From contig LRMT01000066.1 of assembly GCA_001725945.1 (NCBI GenBank), forward strand, positions 1 through 64,000: DNA of 64,000 nucleotides, read 5' to 3'. Each line of letters starts with the position of its first letter. Within the stretch, counting starts at the first letter, position 1. Below are positions 9,880-19,955 of the stretch, piece after piece. The translations under genes and the position numbers were made by a program. Source of the stretch: Cupriavidus sp. UYMMa02A. Its GTDB lineage: Bacteria; Pseudomonadota; Gammaproteobacteria; Burkholderiales; Burkholderiaceae. The notes below the pieces were generated by a model. It was not told where the DNA came from, searched no databases, and worked only from the letters and a program-made list of their open reading frames with translations.

Positions 9880-10530
9880 TCAGCCTTTGGCTTGCAGCAG
9901 TTCGGCCGACTGGATGCGCGTGACGCCTGCGGCGGCAAGGTCATGCCAGGCTTGTGCCAGAGACCCGTTCAGGTCGATGGCACGGCAGGCGTCCTCGATC
10001 ATCACGGCCGCGAAGCCTGCAGCGCGCGCATCGAGCGCGCTCCATGCCACGCAGTAGTCCGTCGCCAGTCCAGCCAGGAACACGCGTTTCACGCCGTGCT
10101 CGCGCAAGTAGCCGGCCAGTCCGGTATGCGTGCTGCGGTCCGCCTCCAGGAATGCGGAGTAGCTGTCCACGCCCGCGTGATGGCCCTTGCGGATCACCAT
10201 CCGGGCCTGCGGCACGTCCAGCGCGGCATGGAAAGCCGCACCCGGTGTGCCCTGCACGCAGTGAACCGGCCACAGCACCTGCTGGCCGTACGGCAGCGCA
10301 AGCATCTGGAACGGCTCGGCGCCCGCATGGTTGGCGGCGAACGAGACATGGTCCGCCGGGTGCCAGTCCTGCGTCAGCACCACGTGCGAAAACACACGCG
10401 CGAGCCGGTTGATGACAGGCACGACTTCATCGCCATGCGGCACGGCAAGCGCGCCGCCGGGCATGAAGTCGTTCTGCACATCGACCACCAGCAGGCAGTC
10501 ATCCGGACCGGGTCTCATGTTCGCCTCCAT
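9880..10530 (-). CDS. pncA: Nicotinamidase / pyrazinamidase
   Basis: Hydrolyses nicotinamide to nicotinate for NAD salvage. Cysteine-hydrolase (isochorismatase-like) fold: the catalytic Asp lies in VVDVQNDFMPGGALAVP, a Lys in MVIRKGHHAGVDSYSAF, and the nucleophilic Cys in GLATDYCVAWSALDARAAGF; the metal-binding residues are in TQDWHPADHVSFAANH. At 216 residues it has normal length and no frameshift. Two starts are possible, 10530 (MEANMRPG) and 10518 (MRPG). It lies 22 bases after fadB and 47 before the thiolase, an unusual position inside a beta-oxidation unit; NAD salvage might be coupled to the NAD-dependent step of FadB. Confidence 0.95.
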   Translation of the reverse strand: MEANMRPGPDDCLLVVDVQNDFMPGGALAVPHGDEVVPVINRLARVFSHVVLTQDWHPADHVSFAANHAGAEPFQMLALPYGQQVLWPVHCVQGTPGAAFHAALDVPQARMVIRKGHHAGVDSYSAFLEADRSTHTGLAGYLREHGVKRVFLAGLATDYCVAWSALDARAAGFAAVMIEDACRAIDLNGSLAQAWHDLAAAGVTRIQSAELLQAKG

Positions 10531-10552
10531 CAGCCTTGCTGCGGCCCGGGCC

Positions 10553-12633
10553 TCAGTCGTTGAAGCCCTTGCCTTCGTCCGCCAGCTTCTGCAGCAGCGG
10601 CGCGGTCTGCCAGGCTTCGCCGTGGTAGCCCTTGGCGTACTTCTTCATGGCCAGCGCCACGTTGTACAGGCCGACCTGGTCGGCGTACAGCATCGGGCCG
10701 CCGCGGAACAGCGGGAAGCCGTAGCCGGTCAGGTACACCATGTCGATATCCGAGGCCTTCGACGCAATACCCTCTTCGAGGATCTTCGCGCCTTCGTTGA
10801 CCAGCGCAAACACCAGGCGCTCGATGATCTCTTCATCCGAGATCTTGCGGCGCGTGATGCCCAGGTCCTTCGAATGCTGCACGATCATGTCGTTGACCTG
10901 CTGGTTCGGGTACGGCTTGCGGTCGCCCGCCTTGTAGTCGTACCAGCCCGCGCCGGTCTTCTGGCCGTAGCGGCCCATTTCGCACAGCAGGTCAGCGGTC
11001 TTGCTGTACTGGATGTCCGGCTTGTCCACGGCGCGGCGCTTGCGGATGGCCCAGCCGATGTCGTTGCCGGCCAGGTCGCCCATGCGGAACGGACCCATGG
11101 CGAAACCGAACTTCTCGATGGCCTTGTCCACTTGTTCCGGCAGCGCGCCTTCGTCCAGCAGGTAGCCGGCCTGGCGGCTGTACTGCTCGATCATGCGATT
11201 GCCAATGAAGCCGTCGCACACGCCCGACACCACCGCGGTCTTCTTGATCTTCTTGGCGATCTGCATGACCGTGGCCAGCACGTCCTTGCCGGTCTTGTCG
11301 CCGCGCACCACTTCCAGCAGCTTCATCACGTTGGCCGGGCTGAAGAAGTGCATGCCGACCACGTCCTGCGGACGCTTGGTGAACGACGCGATCTTGTTCA
11401 CGTCCAGCGTGGAGGTGTTCGAAGCCAGGATCGCGCCTTGCTTCATGACTTCGTCCAGCTTCTTGAAGACGATTTCCTTGACGCCCATCTCTTCGAACAC
11501 GGCCTCGATGACCATGTCGGCGTCCTTGATGTCGTCATAGGACAGCGTGGTCGACAGCAGGCCCATGCGCTGCTCGACTTTCTCCTGCGTGAGCTTGCCC
11601 TTCTTGGCACTGTTCTCGTAGTTCTTGCGGATGATGCCCACGCCACGATCCAGCGCTTCCTGCTTGGTTTCCAGGATCATGACCGGAATGCCTGCGTTCA
11701 GGAAGTTCATGCTGATGCCGCCGCCCATGGTGCCGGCGCCGATCACGGCGATCTTCTCGATCTTGCGGGTCGGCGTGTCCGAGGGCACGTCGGGGATCTT
11801 GCTGGCAGCACGCTCGCCGAAGAACGCATGGCGCAGCGCGCGCGACTCCGGCGTCGTCACCAGGTACAGGAAACCATCGCGCTCTTCCTTCAGGCCCTGC
11901 TCGAACGGCTTGAGCGAACCGGCCACGGCTTCCAGGCACTTCAGCGCGCCGGGAAGTTCTTGGCCATGGCGCCAACGGTGGTCTTGGCAAAGCCGAGGAA
12001 ACCTTCCGCGTTCTCGTGGCGAACCTTCAGGTCGCGCACCTTCGGGTACGGGCCGGGCGCAGCGGCGACGCTCTGCGCGAACTTGACGGCCGCGGGCAGC
12101 ACGTCGCCATCGACGATTTCATCGAACAGCTTGGTGCCGGCGAACTTTTCGGACGGCACGGCGGTGCCCGACACGATCATGTTGGCCGCGGCCTCCAGGC
12201 CGATCACGCGCGGCAGGCGCTGCGTGCCGCCGGCGCCGGGCAGCAGGCCCAGCTTCACTTCCGGCAGCGCGATCTGCGCGCCCTTCGAAGCCACGCGATA
12301 GTTGCAGCCCAGCGCCAGTTCCAGGCCACCGCCCATCGCCACCGAGTGGACCGCCGCCACCACCGGCTTGGACGAACCCTCGATCACGCGGATCACCGAA
12401 TGCAGCGTCGGCTCCTGCGTGGCCTTGGGCGTATTGAATTCACGGATATCGGCGCCGCCCGAGAATGCCTTGCCGGCGCCGGTGATGACGATGGCCTTGA
12501 CGGCCGCATCGTCCAGCGCACGCGTCATGCCTTCGACGATGCCAAGCCGGGTGCTGTAACCCAGGCCGTTGACAGGAGGATTGTCGAGCGTGATGACGGC
12601 TACGCCGTCCTGAACCTGATACTGCGCTGTCAT
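10553..12633 (-). CDS. fadB: Bifunctional enoyl-CoA hydratase / 3-hydroxyacyl-CoA dehydrogenase, frameshifted
   Basis: Catalyses two steps of fatty acid beta-oxidation. The N-terminal crotonase domain shows GAGKAFSGGADIREF and HSVAMGGGLELALGCNYRVA (oxyanion-hole glycines) and LPEVKLGLLPGAGGTQRLPR with the catalytic glutamates. The dehydrogenase domain begins with KIAVIGAGTMGGGISM (NAD-binding) and contains VGMHFFSPANVMKLLE (catalytic His) and VSGVCDGFIGNRM. About 693 residues after repair, as in other FadB-like proteins. One base is missing near 11946 (GCGGCGC read as GCGCGC), which otherwise creates a false stop after KNFPAR. The ATG at 12633 follows AAAGGAACC; an in-frame start at 12699 exists but has weaker support. 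A sigma70-like promoter containing an operator-like dyad lies at 12809-12837. Confidence 0.93.
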
Positions 12634-13135
12634 GCTGGTTCCTTTGGTGTCTTGGGTTGTCTCGGGATTCGAATTCTCGAATATGGATTCTTGCTGCATC
12701 TACCGGTCTGTCTCGACCGTTCCACTACCAGCGGCCGGAGCCGCAATGAAAGGGTAAACCCTTCGCATTCCCCCGCCTGACAGGCAATTCAGCCGACAGG
12801 CGAAACACAGCATACACAAAATAGCACGGTCGTTCAATTTTAATTTCGACACAATTCGGCGGCCATGCGCGCCCTTTATTTCGCCCCTTCGCTGCGTGCA
12901 TGAGTATCGTGTGCCAACCTTTGGAGGAAAACCCTTGGCCAGACAAGAGATCGCCCAACAGGCTCATGCCGGCAACGGCACATTCACACGATGCGCACTG
13001 CGAATCAGGACCAGTATGCGACTTTATTTGACGTGGGCGGCCGATTCGCAAAAAAGACGCGTTAGACTCGCGACTTTCGTTTTTCGGCCCGGGTATCCAC
13101 AAGAGATCCAGGCGGGCGGAGTTCCAGCGACCCTG
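12634..13135. other. Intergenic region between divergent fadB and lysP
   Basis: About 500 bases without a convincing gene. It contains the fadB promoter/operator at 12809-12837 inside an AT-rich patch (about 12800-12860). A minus-strand open frame over 12725-13147 has no recognisable features and atypical composition, and I do not call it. I find no clear sigma70 promoter for lysP. Confidence 0.5.
12809..12837 (-). promoter_or_regulatory. fadB promoter with embedded operator dyad
   Basis: On the minus strand, TTGAAC (12837-12832), a 17-base spacer and TATGCT (12814-12809) form a good sigma70 promoter facing fadB. Overlapping the -35 and spacer is GAACGACCGTGCTATTTT (12835-12818), an imperfect dyad. 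The same sequence with two differences, GAACAACCGTTCTATTTT, occurs at 21668-21685 upstream of the acyl-CoA ligase. A repressor bound here would block RNA polymerase. A TetR-family fatty-acid regulator is a reasonable guess. Confidence 0.6.
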
Positions 13136-14654
13136 ATGCCTTCTCACTCACACCCTCATCCGCACCAGCATCCCGTCGTCGAGCATGACGACCTCCAGCG
13201 CAAGCTCAAGGCGCGCCATCTCACCATGATCGCCATCGGCGGCGCGGTCGGCACGGGGCTGTTCGTGGCGTCGGGCGCCTCTATCGCACAGGCCGGCCCA
13301 GGCGGCGCCCTGTTGATGTATGTCCTGCTCGGTTTCATGGTCTATTGCCTGATGACCAGCCTTGGCGAGCTGGCCGTCCATATGCCCGTGGCGGGTTCCT
13401 TCGTCACCTACAGCGCGCTCTACGTCGACGAGGGCTTCGGCTTCGCACTCGGCTGGAACTACTGGTTCAGCCTGGCGGTGACTATCGCCGTGGAGCTCAC
13501 CGCTGCGCAACTAGTCATGCAGTACTGGTATCCCGAGATGCCTGGCCTGGTCTGGAGCGCGGGCTTCCTGCTGCTGATGTTCGCGCTCAATGCGTTTTCG
13601 GTACGCGGCTTCGGCGAGGCCGAGTATTGGTTCGCGCTGATCAAGGTGATCACGGTGATCGTGTTCCTCGGCGTGGGCCTGCTGATGATCTTAGGCATCA
13701 TGAAAGGCGGCCCGCAGTCCGGCTGGCACAACTTCACCATCGGCGATGCGCCGTTCGTGGGCGGCATCCCCTCCATGATCGGCGTGGCGATGATCGCCGG
13801 GTTCTCCTTCCAGGGCACCGAAACGGTCGCGTAGCCGCCGGCGAGGCACAGGATCCGGCCAGGACGATCCCGCGCGCAATCCGCCAGACCTTCTGGCGCA
13901 TCCTGCTGTTCTATGTGATCGCCATCCTGATCATTGGCGTGCTGATTCCCTATACCGATCCGAACCTGCTGCGCAATGACGTCACCGACGTCGGCGTAAG
14001 CCCGTTCGCGCTGGTGTTCCGCCACGCGGGGCTCGCCTTTGCCGCCGGCCTGATGAATGCCGTGGTGCTGACCGCGCTGCTGTCGGCGGGCACGTCGAGC
14101 ATGTATGTCTCGACGCGCATTCTCTACGGTCTGGCGGTCAGCGGCCGTGCACCGCGCTGCTTCGGCAAGCTGACCGTGAGCGGCGTGCCGTTCAATGCGT
14201 TGCTGGTGACGACTGCCGTCGGTGCGCTGTGCTTCTTCAGTTCGCTGTTCGGCGACAAGGCCGTGTACCTGTGGCTGCTGAATACCTCGCAATGACGGGC
14301 TTCTTCGCATGGTTCGGCATCGCCCTGAGCCACTATCGTTTTCGCCGCGGGCTGGTGTACCAGGGCTATGACGTCGGCGCGCTGGCCTACCGCTCGCCGC
14401 TCTATCCGTTTGGCCCCGTTTTTGCCGGCGTGCTGTGCCTGGTGATCGTCGCGGGACAGAACTACCAGGCGTTCGCGGACATTCCGAACCGCTGGCCCGA
14501 GATCATTGCGACATATATCGGCGTACCGGTTTTTCTCGCGCTGTGGCTCGGCTACCGGATCGTCAGGAAGACACGGCTGATCGACTATGAGGACATGCCG
14601 TTCGAGTTGCCGAAGACGGCGAAAGTCGCCGCCCGCCAGACGGCACAAGTGTGA
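13136..14654 (+). CDS. lysP: Lysine-specific permease-like amino acid transporter, two frameshifts
   Basis: Inner-membrane proton-coupled amino acid permease of the APC/AAT family, close to E. coli LysP along its length: LKARHLTMIAIGGAVGTGLF (TM1), FGFALGWNYWFSLAVTIAVE, SVRGFGEAEYWFALIKV, RQTFWRILLFYVIAILIIG and NTSAMTGFFAWFGIALSHYR. About 12 membrane segments and 505 residues. Two single bases are missing: near 13829 (TCGGCG read as TCGCG), which gives a false stop after GTETVA, and near 14289 (TCGGCA read as TCGCA), which gives a false stop after LLNTSQ. The ATG at 13136 begins an unusual histidine-rich tail, MPSHSHPHPHQHPVVEHDD, absent from E. coli LysP. Convergent with livF, sharing a hairpin. 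Confidence 0.9.
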
Positions 14655-14659
14655 GGTCA

Positions 14660-14687
14660 GGCGCGTCCGACCCGGACCGGACGCGCC
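14660..14687. terminator. Hairpin between convergent lysP and livF
   Basis: GGCGCGTCC (14660-14668) pairs perfectly with GGACGCGCC (14679-14687) around a 10-base loop, in the 40-base gap between two convergent stops. No long T-run follows, so termination efficiency is uncertain. Confidence 0.6.
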
Positions 14688-14694
14688 AGCGGCG

Positions 14695-15408
14695 CTAGAC
14701 CTCCAGCCATTCCTTGCGCACCTGCGCATTCGCCTTCAGTTCGGTCGGCGTCCCCTCGAACACGATGTGGCCATGCCCCATCACATAGACGCGCTGCGAG
14801 ATGTCGAGCGCAATGGCCAGTTTCTGCTCGATCAGCAGCACCGATACGCCGCGCTCCTTCAGCGTCTTGAGGTAGTCGCCGACCAGCGTCACGATCATCG
14901 GCGCGAGGCCCTCGGTCGGCTCGTCGATCAGGATCAGGTCGGGGTCGCCCATCAGCGTGCGGCACAGCGTGAGCATCTGCTGCTCGCCGCCTGAGAGCAC
15001 GCCTGCCGCGGTGTTCTCGCGCTCCTTCAGCCGCGGGAACATCTGGAACATGTCATTGATGGACCAGCGTGGCTTTGACTGGCGCGGGTTGCGCTTCTCG
15101 CCGAGCAGCAGGTTCTGGCGAACGGTCAGTGTCGGGAAGATGTCGCGATTCTCGGGCACGTAGCCGATGCCGAGGTGCGCGATCTCGAAGGTGCGGCGGC
15201 CAAGAATCTCCTCGTCCCGGAAGCGCACCGATCCCTCTGCCTTGACCATGCCGAGGATGGCCTTGGCCATGGTCGAACGGCCCACGCCGTTGCGCCCGAG
15301 CAGCGCCACGATCTCGCCTTCGTCGATGTGCGCATCCACGCCGTGGAGGATGTGGCTCTTGCCATAGTAGGCATGCAGCCCTTTGACGTCGAGCATGCGT
15401 TTGGCCAT
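14695..15408 (-). CDS. livF: Branched-chain amino acid-type ABC transporter ATPase LivF
   Basis: One of two ATPases powering the LivKHMGF importer. Intact, 237 residues. Q-loop region IGYVPENRDIFPTLTVRQNL, ABC signature VLSGGEQQMLTLCRTLM, Walker B LILIDEPTEGLAP and the switch in VLLIEQKLAIAL (Gln/Lys replacing the usual His, typical of LivF). The Walker A motif reads GRNGVGRST: the normally invariant lysine is arginine, read directly from a CGT codon. Start overlaps the livG stop (TGATG). Last gene of the ligase-livKHMGF unit, so the transported compound is more likely an organic or fatty acid activated by the ligase than a branched-chain amino acid; that is inference. Confidence 0.93.
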   Translation of the reverse strand: MAKRMLDVKGLHAYYGKSHILHGVDAHIDEGEIVALLGRNGVGRSTMAKAILGMVKAEGSVRFRDEEILGRRTFEIAHLGIGYVPENRDIFPTLTVRQNLLLGEKRNPRQSKPRWSINDMFQMFPRLKERENTAAGVLSGGEQQMLTLCRTLMGDPDLILIDEPTEGLAPMIVTLVGDYLKTLKERGVSVLLIEQKLAIALDISQRVYVMGHGHIVFEGTPTELKANAQVRKEWLEV

Positions 15409-16181
15409 CAGTGCGCTCCTTCGGTGGCGGCTTCGTCGAGCGTGGTGCCCAGGTATGCCTCCTTGACCTTGCGGTTGTTGCGGATGGCCTGCGGAGTGTC
15501 GGTGGCGATCACCTCGCCGTAGACCAGCACGGAGATACGGTCGGCCAGCCCGAACACCACGCTCATGTCGTGCTCCACCATCACCAGCGTCTTGCCAGCG
15601 GTGACCTTGCGGATCAGCTCGACCGCGTGGTCCGACTCAGAGCGGCTCATGCCGGCCGTCGGTTCGTCGAGCAGGATCACGTCGGCGCCGCCGGCAATGG
15701 TGATGCCGATCTCGAGCGCGCGCTGCTCCGCATAGGTCAGCAGCCCCGCCTGCGTGTCGCGACGGTGATGCATGCCAATCAGCTCCAGCACCTCGTCGGC
15801 GCGCTCGCGCGCATCGCGCAGCGCCGACAGGCGATGCCAGAACGAGTACTTGTAGCCGAGCGACCAGAGCACCGCGCAGCGCAGGTTCTCGAACACCGAC
15901 AGGCGATGGAAAATATTCGTGATCTGGAAGCTGCGCGACAGCCCCATGCGGTTGATGGCGAACGGCTGCAGGCCGCCGATCTCATGCCCGTTCAGGCGCA
16001 CCGAGCCGCTGGTCGGCGCGAAGCGTCCCGAGATCAGGTTGAACGTGGTGGACTTGCCGGCGCCGTTGGGCCCGATCAGCGCGTGGCGCTCACCCTTGGG
16101 AATGCTCAGGTTCACGCCGCGGATGATTTCCGTCGGACCGAACTTCTTGCGTACATCGTTCAGTTCCAGTGCCGCTGTCAT
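15408..16181 (-). CDS. livG: Branched-chain amino acid-type ABC transporter ATPase LivG
   Basis: Second ATPase of the importer. Intact, 257 residues. Walker [17 protein letters not shown] has the normal lysine, followed by [20 protein letters not shown] (Q-loop), the signature [13 protein letters not shown] (YAEQ in place of LSGGE, common in LivG), Walker [16 protein letters not shown] and the switch histidine in [13 protein letters not shown]. The ATG at 16181 overlaps the livM stop (ATGA) and its stop overlaps the livF start. LivG and LivF pair at the membrane with LivH and LivM. Confidence 0.95.
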   Translation of the reverse strand: MTAALELNDVRKKFGPTEIIRGVNLSIPKGERHALIGPNGAGKSTTFNLISGRFAPTSGSVRLNGHEIGGLQPFAINRMGLSRSFQITNIFHRLSVFENLRCAVLWSLGYKYSFWHRLSALRDARERADEVLELIGMHHRRDTQAGLLTYAEQRALEIGITIAGGADVILLDEPTAGMSRSESDHAVELIRKVTAGKTLVMVEHDMSVVFGLADRISVLVYGEVIATDTPQAIRNNRKVKEAYLGTTLDEAATEGAH

Positions 16182-17496
16182 GCCCTGCCTCCTGCGATTT
16201 CCCCCTGCGCCTTGTCCCATGCAGCGCGCACCCGCGCCGCTGCCATCCGCCATGCCAGCAGCCCGGCCACCCACAACGCGGCCGCGACCGCCCAGGGCAC
16301 GGGCTTGCCGGCATCGAAGGCGATGCCGAACAGCGACATGTCGGTGCCGTTGGCGCTGTCGACCTGGACCTTGTAGACCAGTTCCACGGTCAGGATCATG
16401 GCCGCGAGCAGCACCACGCCTGCCGCCGCCGCACGCCCGTAGGACGGCAGCATCTGCCTGAACTTGCCCTTTGCCACGAGCGGCATCTGCATCAGAAGCA
16501 AGCTGGCGATGCCGCCCGGCACGAACATCACCATCAGCACGAAGAACAGGCCCAGGTACAGCAGCCACGCCTTGGTCAGGTCCGACAGCGCCACCGCGAA
16601 CAGCACGAACACTACCGCGCCGATGACCGGACCGAAGAACACGCCCGCGCCGCCGATGAACGCCGCCAGCAGCACACCGCCGGAACGTACCGCGCTGACG
16701 TTCTCGGCCGAGACGATCTCGAAGTTGATTGCCGAGAGCGCGCCCGAAATGCCAGCGAAGAACGCCGACAAGATCAGCACCAGGTAGCGCACGCGCTGCG
16801 TGTTGTAGCCGATGAACTCGACACGCTCGGGGTTGTCGCGCACCGCGTTGGCAATGCGGCCGAGCGGCGTCTGCGTCCACGCGTACATCGCCACCATCGA
16901 CACCAGGCACCAGGCCGCGATCAGGTAGTACACCTGGCGTCCCGGTCCGAAGGTAATGCCGAGGAATGGGTCGCCCACCACGCGGTTGGTCGAGATGCCG
17001 CCTTCGCCGCCGAAGAACTCGGGGAACATCAGCGAACTGGCGAACACCATCTCGCCAATGCCCATGGTGATCATGGCGAAGGTCGTGCCCGACTTCTTGG
17101 TGGTCACGTAGCCGAACAGCACGCCGAAGAACGCGCCAGCCACGCCGCCCACGAGCGGCAGCATCGACACCGGCAGCCACACCTTGCCCGCGCCCACCAT
17201 GTTGAGCACATGCACGGCAATGAAGCGCCCAGGCCCGCATATACCGCGTGTCCGAACGACAGCATGCCGGTCTGGCCGAGCAGCATGTTGTATGACAGCG
17301 CGAAGATGATCATGATGCCCATCTGGGACATCAACGTGACCGCAAACCCGCCGGTGAAGATCAGCGGCAGCACCAGCATGACCAGCACGGTCATGCTCCA
17401 GATCAGCCAGCGCGCGAGATTGAGCGGCTTGTAGCGCATGGTACGGCCGGTCACGACCGGCCCACGGCGTTGTTCCATTGTCGATTCGATTCCCAT
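16178..17496 (-). CDS. livM: Branched-chain amino acid-type ABC transporter permease LivM, frameshifted
   Basis: Inner-membrane permease with about 9-10 hydrophobic segments. The N-terminal part contains GIMIIFALSYNMLLGQTGMLSFGHA, the LivM/LivH signature, followed after the break by FGYVTTKKSGTTFAMITMG and VRDNPERVEFIGYNTQRVR, the cytoplasmic loop that contacts the ATPases. One base is missing near 17226 (GGCGGCTTC read as GGCGCTTC), joining YAGLGG to FIAVHVLNM. About 440 residues, at the long end for LivM because of a C-terminal extension carrying two more hydrophobic stretches. It starts 3 bases after livH and overlaps livG. Confidence 0.92.
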
Positions 17497-17499
17497 GGA

Positions 17500-18447
17500 T
17501 CAGCTCTCCCGGGTTCCCATCAGGCCACGCGGCCGGAAGATCAGCATCAGCACCAGCAACACGTATGGCAGCACCGGCGCCACCTGGGCCACGGTGAGCT
17601 TCCACAGCGAGTAGAACGGCGTGGCGTCGCTGACGGCCAGCCCGATGCTGTTGAACAGGCCGGCAAGAGAGGCATCGATCGTCACCGCGAAAGTCTGCAG
17701 CACGCCGATCAGGATGGACGCGATGAACGCCCCCACCAGCGAGCCCATGCCGCCCACCACCGCGACGACAAAGACGATCGAGCCGACCGCCGCCGCCATC
17801 GACGGCTCGGTGACAAAGGCATTGCCGCCGATCACGCCGGCCAGCCCGGCCAGTGCCGCGCCGCCGCCGAAGACCATCATGAACACACGCGGCACGTTGT
17901 GGCCAAGCGCTTCCACCATCTCCGGGTGCGTCAGCGCGGCCTGGATCACCAGGCCGATGCGCGTGCGCGTGAGCACGAGGTAGATCGCGACCAGCATGCC
18001 CAGCGAGACCAGCATCATGAACGCGCGGTATTTCGGAAACGACGAGGTGAATACCGTGAACAGCGGCCCGTCCAGCTCGGCCGGGATGCGGTACGGCACG
18101 GCGGCCAGGCCCCACACGAGCTTGACGCCCTCCTCGATCAGGTAGGCCAGGCCGAAGGTGAACAGCAGTTCGGCCACGTGTCCGTACTTGTGCACGGTAC
18201 GCAGGCCGAAGCGCTCCACCATTGCACCGGCAAGCGCCACCAGCAGCGGCGCCAGGATCAGCGCCGGCCAGAATCCGATCTTGCTGGCAACGGTGTAGGC
18301 AAAGTAGGCCCCGAGCATGTAGAAACTGGCGTGCGCGAAATTGAGCACGCCCATCATGCTGAAGATCAGGGTGAGGCCAGAGGACAGCATGAACAGCAGC
18401 AGCCCGTAGCTGAGGCCGTTCAGCATGGAGATGACGAAGAATTCCAC
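17500..18447 (-). CDS. livH: Branched-chain amino acid-type ABC transporter permease LivH
   Basis: Inner-membrane permease, intact, 315 residues, about 8 membrane segments. MEFFVISMLNGLSYGLLLFM and SGLTLIFSMMGVLNFAHASF are the LivH signature; ALTHPEMVEALGHNVPRVF is the ATPase-contact loop; VVGGMGSLVGAFIASILIG lies near the C-terminus. It follows livK by 169 bases containing a strong hairpin, which may allow livK to be made in excess over the membrane parts. Confidence 0.95.
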   Translation of the reverse strand: MEFFVISMLNGLSYGLLLFMLSSGLTLIFSMMGVLNFAHASFYMLGAYFAYTVASKIGFWPALILAPLLVALAGAMVERFGLRTVHKYGHVAELLFTFGLAYLIEEGVKLVWGLAAVPYRIPAELDGPLFTVFTSSFPKYRAFMMLVSLGMLVAIYLVLTRTRIGLVIQAALTHPEMVEALGHNVPRVFMMVFGGGAALAGLAGVIGGNAFVTEPSMAAAVGSIVFVVAVVGGMGSLVGAFIASILIGVLQTFAVTIDASLAGLFNSIGLAVSDATPFYSLWKLTVAQVAPVLPYVLLVLMLIFRPRGLMGTRES

Positions 18448-18515
18448 AACTTATCCTTCAATCTGGCTACGTCAAGGCGCAGCCATCCGGTTTGAACAAG
18501 GGTGAGCGTATCCTG

Positions 18516-18538
18516 CCGGGCATTCGCTGAATGCCCGG
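18516..18538 (-). promoter_or_regulatory. Intercistronic hairpin between livK and livH
   Basis: CCGGGCATTC (18516-18525) and GAATGCCCGG (18529-18538) form a perfect 10-base-pair stem with a three-base loop. There is no T-run, so it more likely protects the livK end of the transcript or attenuates read-through than ends transcription completely. Confidence 0.6.
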
Positions 18539-18616
18539 ACGCTCCCCGGTTTCGACCGAAAGTATGCAGGATCGGGCGGCCGGCATATCGCGTCGGCCGG
18601 CCCGCCGTGGGCAGGA

Positions 18617-19867
18617 TCAGCCCGGCCGCTTCATCTGGCAGGAAGTCGGCTGCGCTGCGACGTACTGGTCCATCAGCGCATTGGTCTTCCAGCCGTAGCC
18701 GGTGTTCTCCTGGTCGTACTTGACATCCTTGCCGTTGACCTTGGTCCATGTGGCCACCACCAGCGACTGCTGGGCCTGGTGGTCGCTCTTGCGCATCTCC
18801 ACAAGGCCATTCATGCTGTCGACCTTGATGCCTTCCATGGCCTTCGCGACCTTGACCGGATCGGTGGAGTTGGCATCCTTCACGGCCTTGGCCAGCATGG
18901 CGACGCCGGTGTAGGCAGCCATCACGTAGAAGTCGTCGTTGTACTTCTTCTTGTAGCCCTCGATGATGTCGGAGCCCTTGAAGCCCTCGTTGTTCGGGTT
19001 GAAGTAGCCGACGTACTTGACGTGCTCGGCACCGGCGGCGCCCATCGCGGTCGGCACGCCGGTGGTGCCGGCGTAGTACGTGTAATAGTTGGTCGTCAGG
19101 CCGGCATCCTTGCCCGCCTTGATCAGCAGCGCCAGGTCGCTGCCCCAGTTGCCCGTGATCACCGTATCGGCGCCTGAGGCCTTGATCTTGGCCGCATACG
19201 GCGCGAAGTCCTTCACCTGCGCGAGCGGGTGCAGGTCTTCACCGACGATCTGGATATCGGGGCGCTTGCGCTTCAGGTAGTCCTTGGCCGCGCGTGCCAC
19301 CTGGTGGCCGAACGAGTAGTTCTGGTTGATCAGGTAGACCTTCTTGACGTTGGGGTCCTTGGCCAGGAACGTGGTCAGGGCCTCCATCTTCATGTCGGAA
19401 TTGGCGTCGAGCCGGAAATGCCAGTAGTTGCACTTGCTATTGGTCATGTCCGGGTCCACCGCGGCGTAGTTCAGGTAGACGATTTCCTTGCCCGGATTGC
19501 GCTCATTGTGCTTGGCCACCGCGTCCTCCAGCGCCATGCCCACCGACGAGCCGTTGCCCTGCACGATGTAGCGGATGCCCTGGTCGGCCACCTGCTTGAG
19601 GATCGTCAGGCTCTCCTGCGGCGACAGCTTGTTGTCGAAGCCCACCACCTCGAATTTGTGGGAACCGCCCCAGCCCTTCTGGTTCGCCACGTCGGCGACG
19701 TACTGCCAGCTCTTGAGCTGGTTCTGTCCAACGGGGGCCATCAGCCCCGAGAGCGGATCGATGAAGGCAATCTTCACCGTATCCGCGAGTGCGGTGCCCG
19801 AAACCAGCGCAGAACCCAGTGCCGCGAACGCGGCCACGCCGGCCACCAGCGGACGCAATTTGGTCAT
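18617..19867 (-). CDS. livK: Periplasmic substrate-binding protein LivK-like
   Basis: Captures the substrate of the Liv transporter in the periplasm. An N-terminal signal peptide, MTKLRPLVAGVAAFAALGSA followed by LVSGTALA, is cleaved before DTVKIAFIDPLSGLMAPVG, the standard start of the type I periplasmic-binding fold. Other typical stretches are QGIRYIVQGNGSSVGMALED, KVYLINQNYSFGHQVARAAK and ADTVITGNWGSDLALLIKA. Intact, 416 residues. The ATG at 19867 follows a GGAGAC ribosome binding site; an upstream in-frame start at 19921 would spoil the signal peptide. The upstream acyl-CoA ligase suggests an organic or fatty acid ligand; an amino acid cannot be excluded. Confidence 0.92.
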   Translation of the reverse strand: MTKLRPLVAGVAAFAALGSALVSGTALADTVKIAFIDPLSGLMAPVGQNQLKSWQYVADVANQKGWGGSHKFEVVGFDNKLSPQESLTILKQVADQGIRYIVQGNGSSVGMALEDAVAKHNERNPGKEIVYLNYAAVDPDMTNSKCNYWHFRLDANSDMKMEALTTFLAKDPNVKKVYLINQNYSFGHQVARAAKDYLKRKRPDIQIVGEDLHPLAQVKDFAPYAAKIKASGADTVITGNWGSDLALLIKAGKDAGLTTNYYTYYAGTTGVPTAMGAAGAEHVKYVGYFNPNNEGFKGSDIIEGYKKKYNDDFYVMAAYTGVAMLAKAVKDANSTDPVKVAKAMEGIKVDSMNGLVEMRKSDHQAQQSLVVATWTKVNGKDVKYDQENTGYGWKTNALMDQYVAAQPTSCQMKRPG

Positions 19868-19955
19868 ACCTGTCTCCTTCACTCTTGTCGTTGGCTTGTC
19901 ATGGATTGCGGCTTGCCGCACGGGCCCTCCAGTCGCCCGGCGGCTGCCCCGCCGT

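Noticed and set aside
12725..13147. A 140-codon minus-strand frame between fadB and lysP
   Set aside because: It covers the fadB promoter and operator, has atypical composition and no recognisable motif or ribosome binding site.
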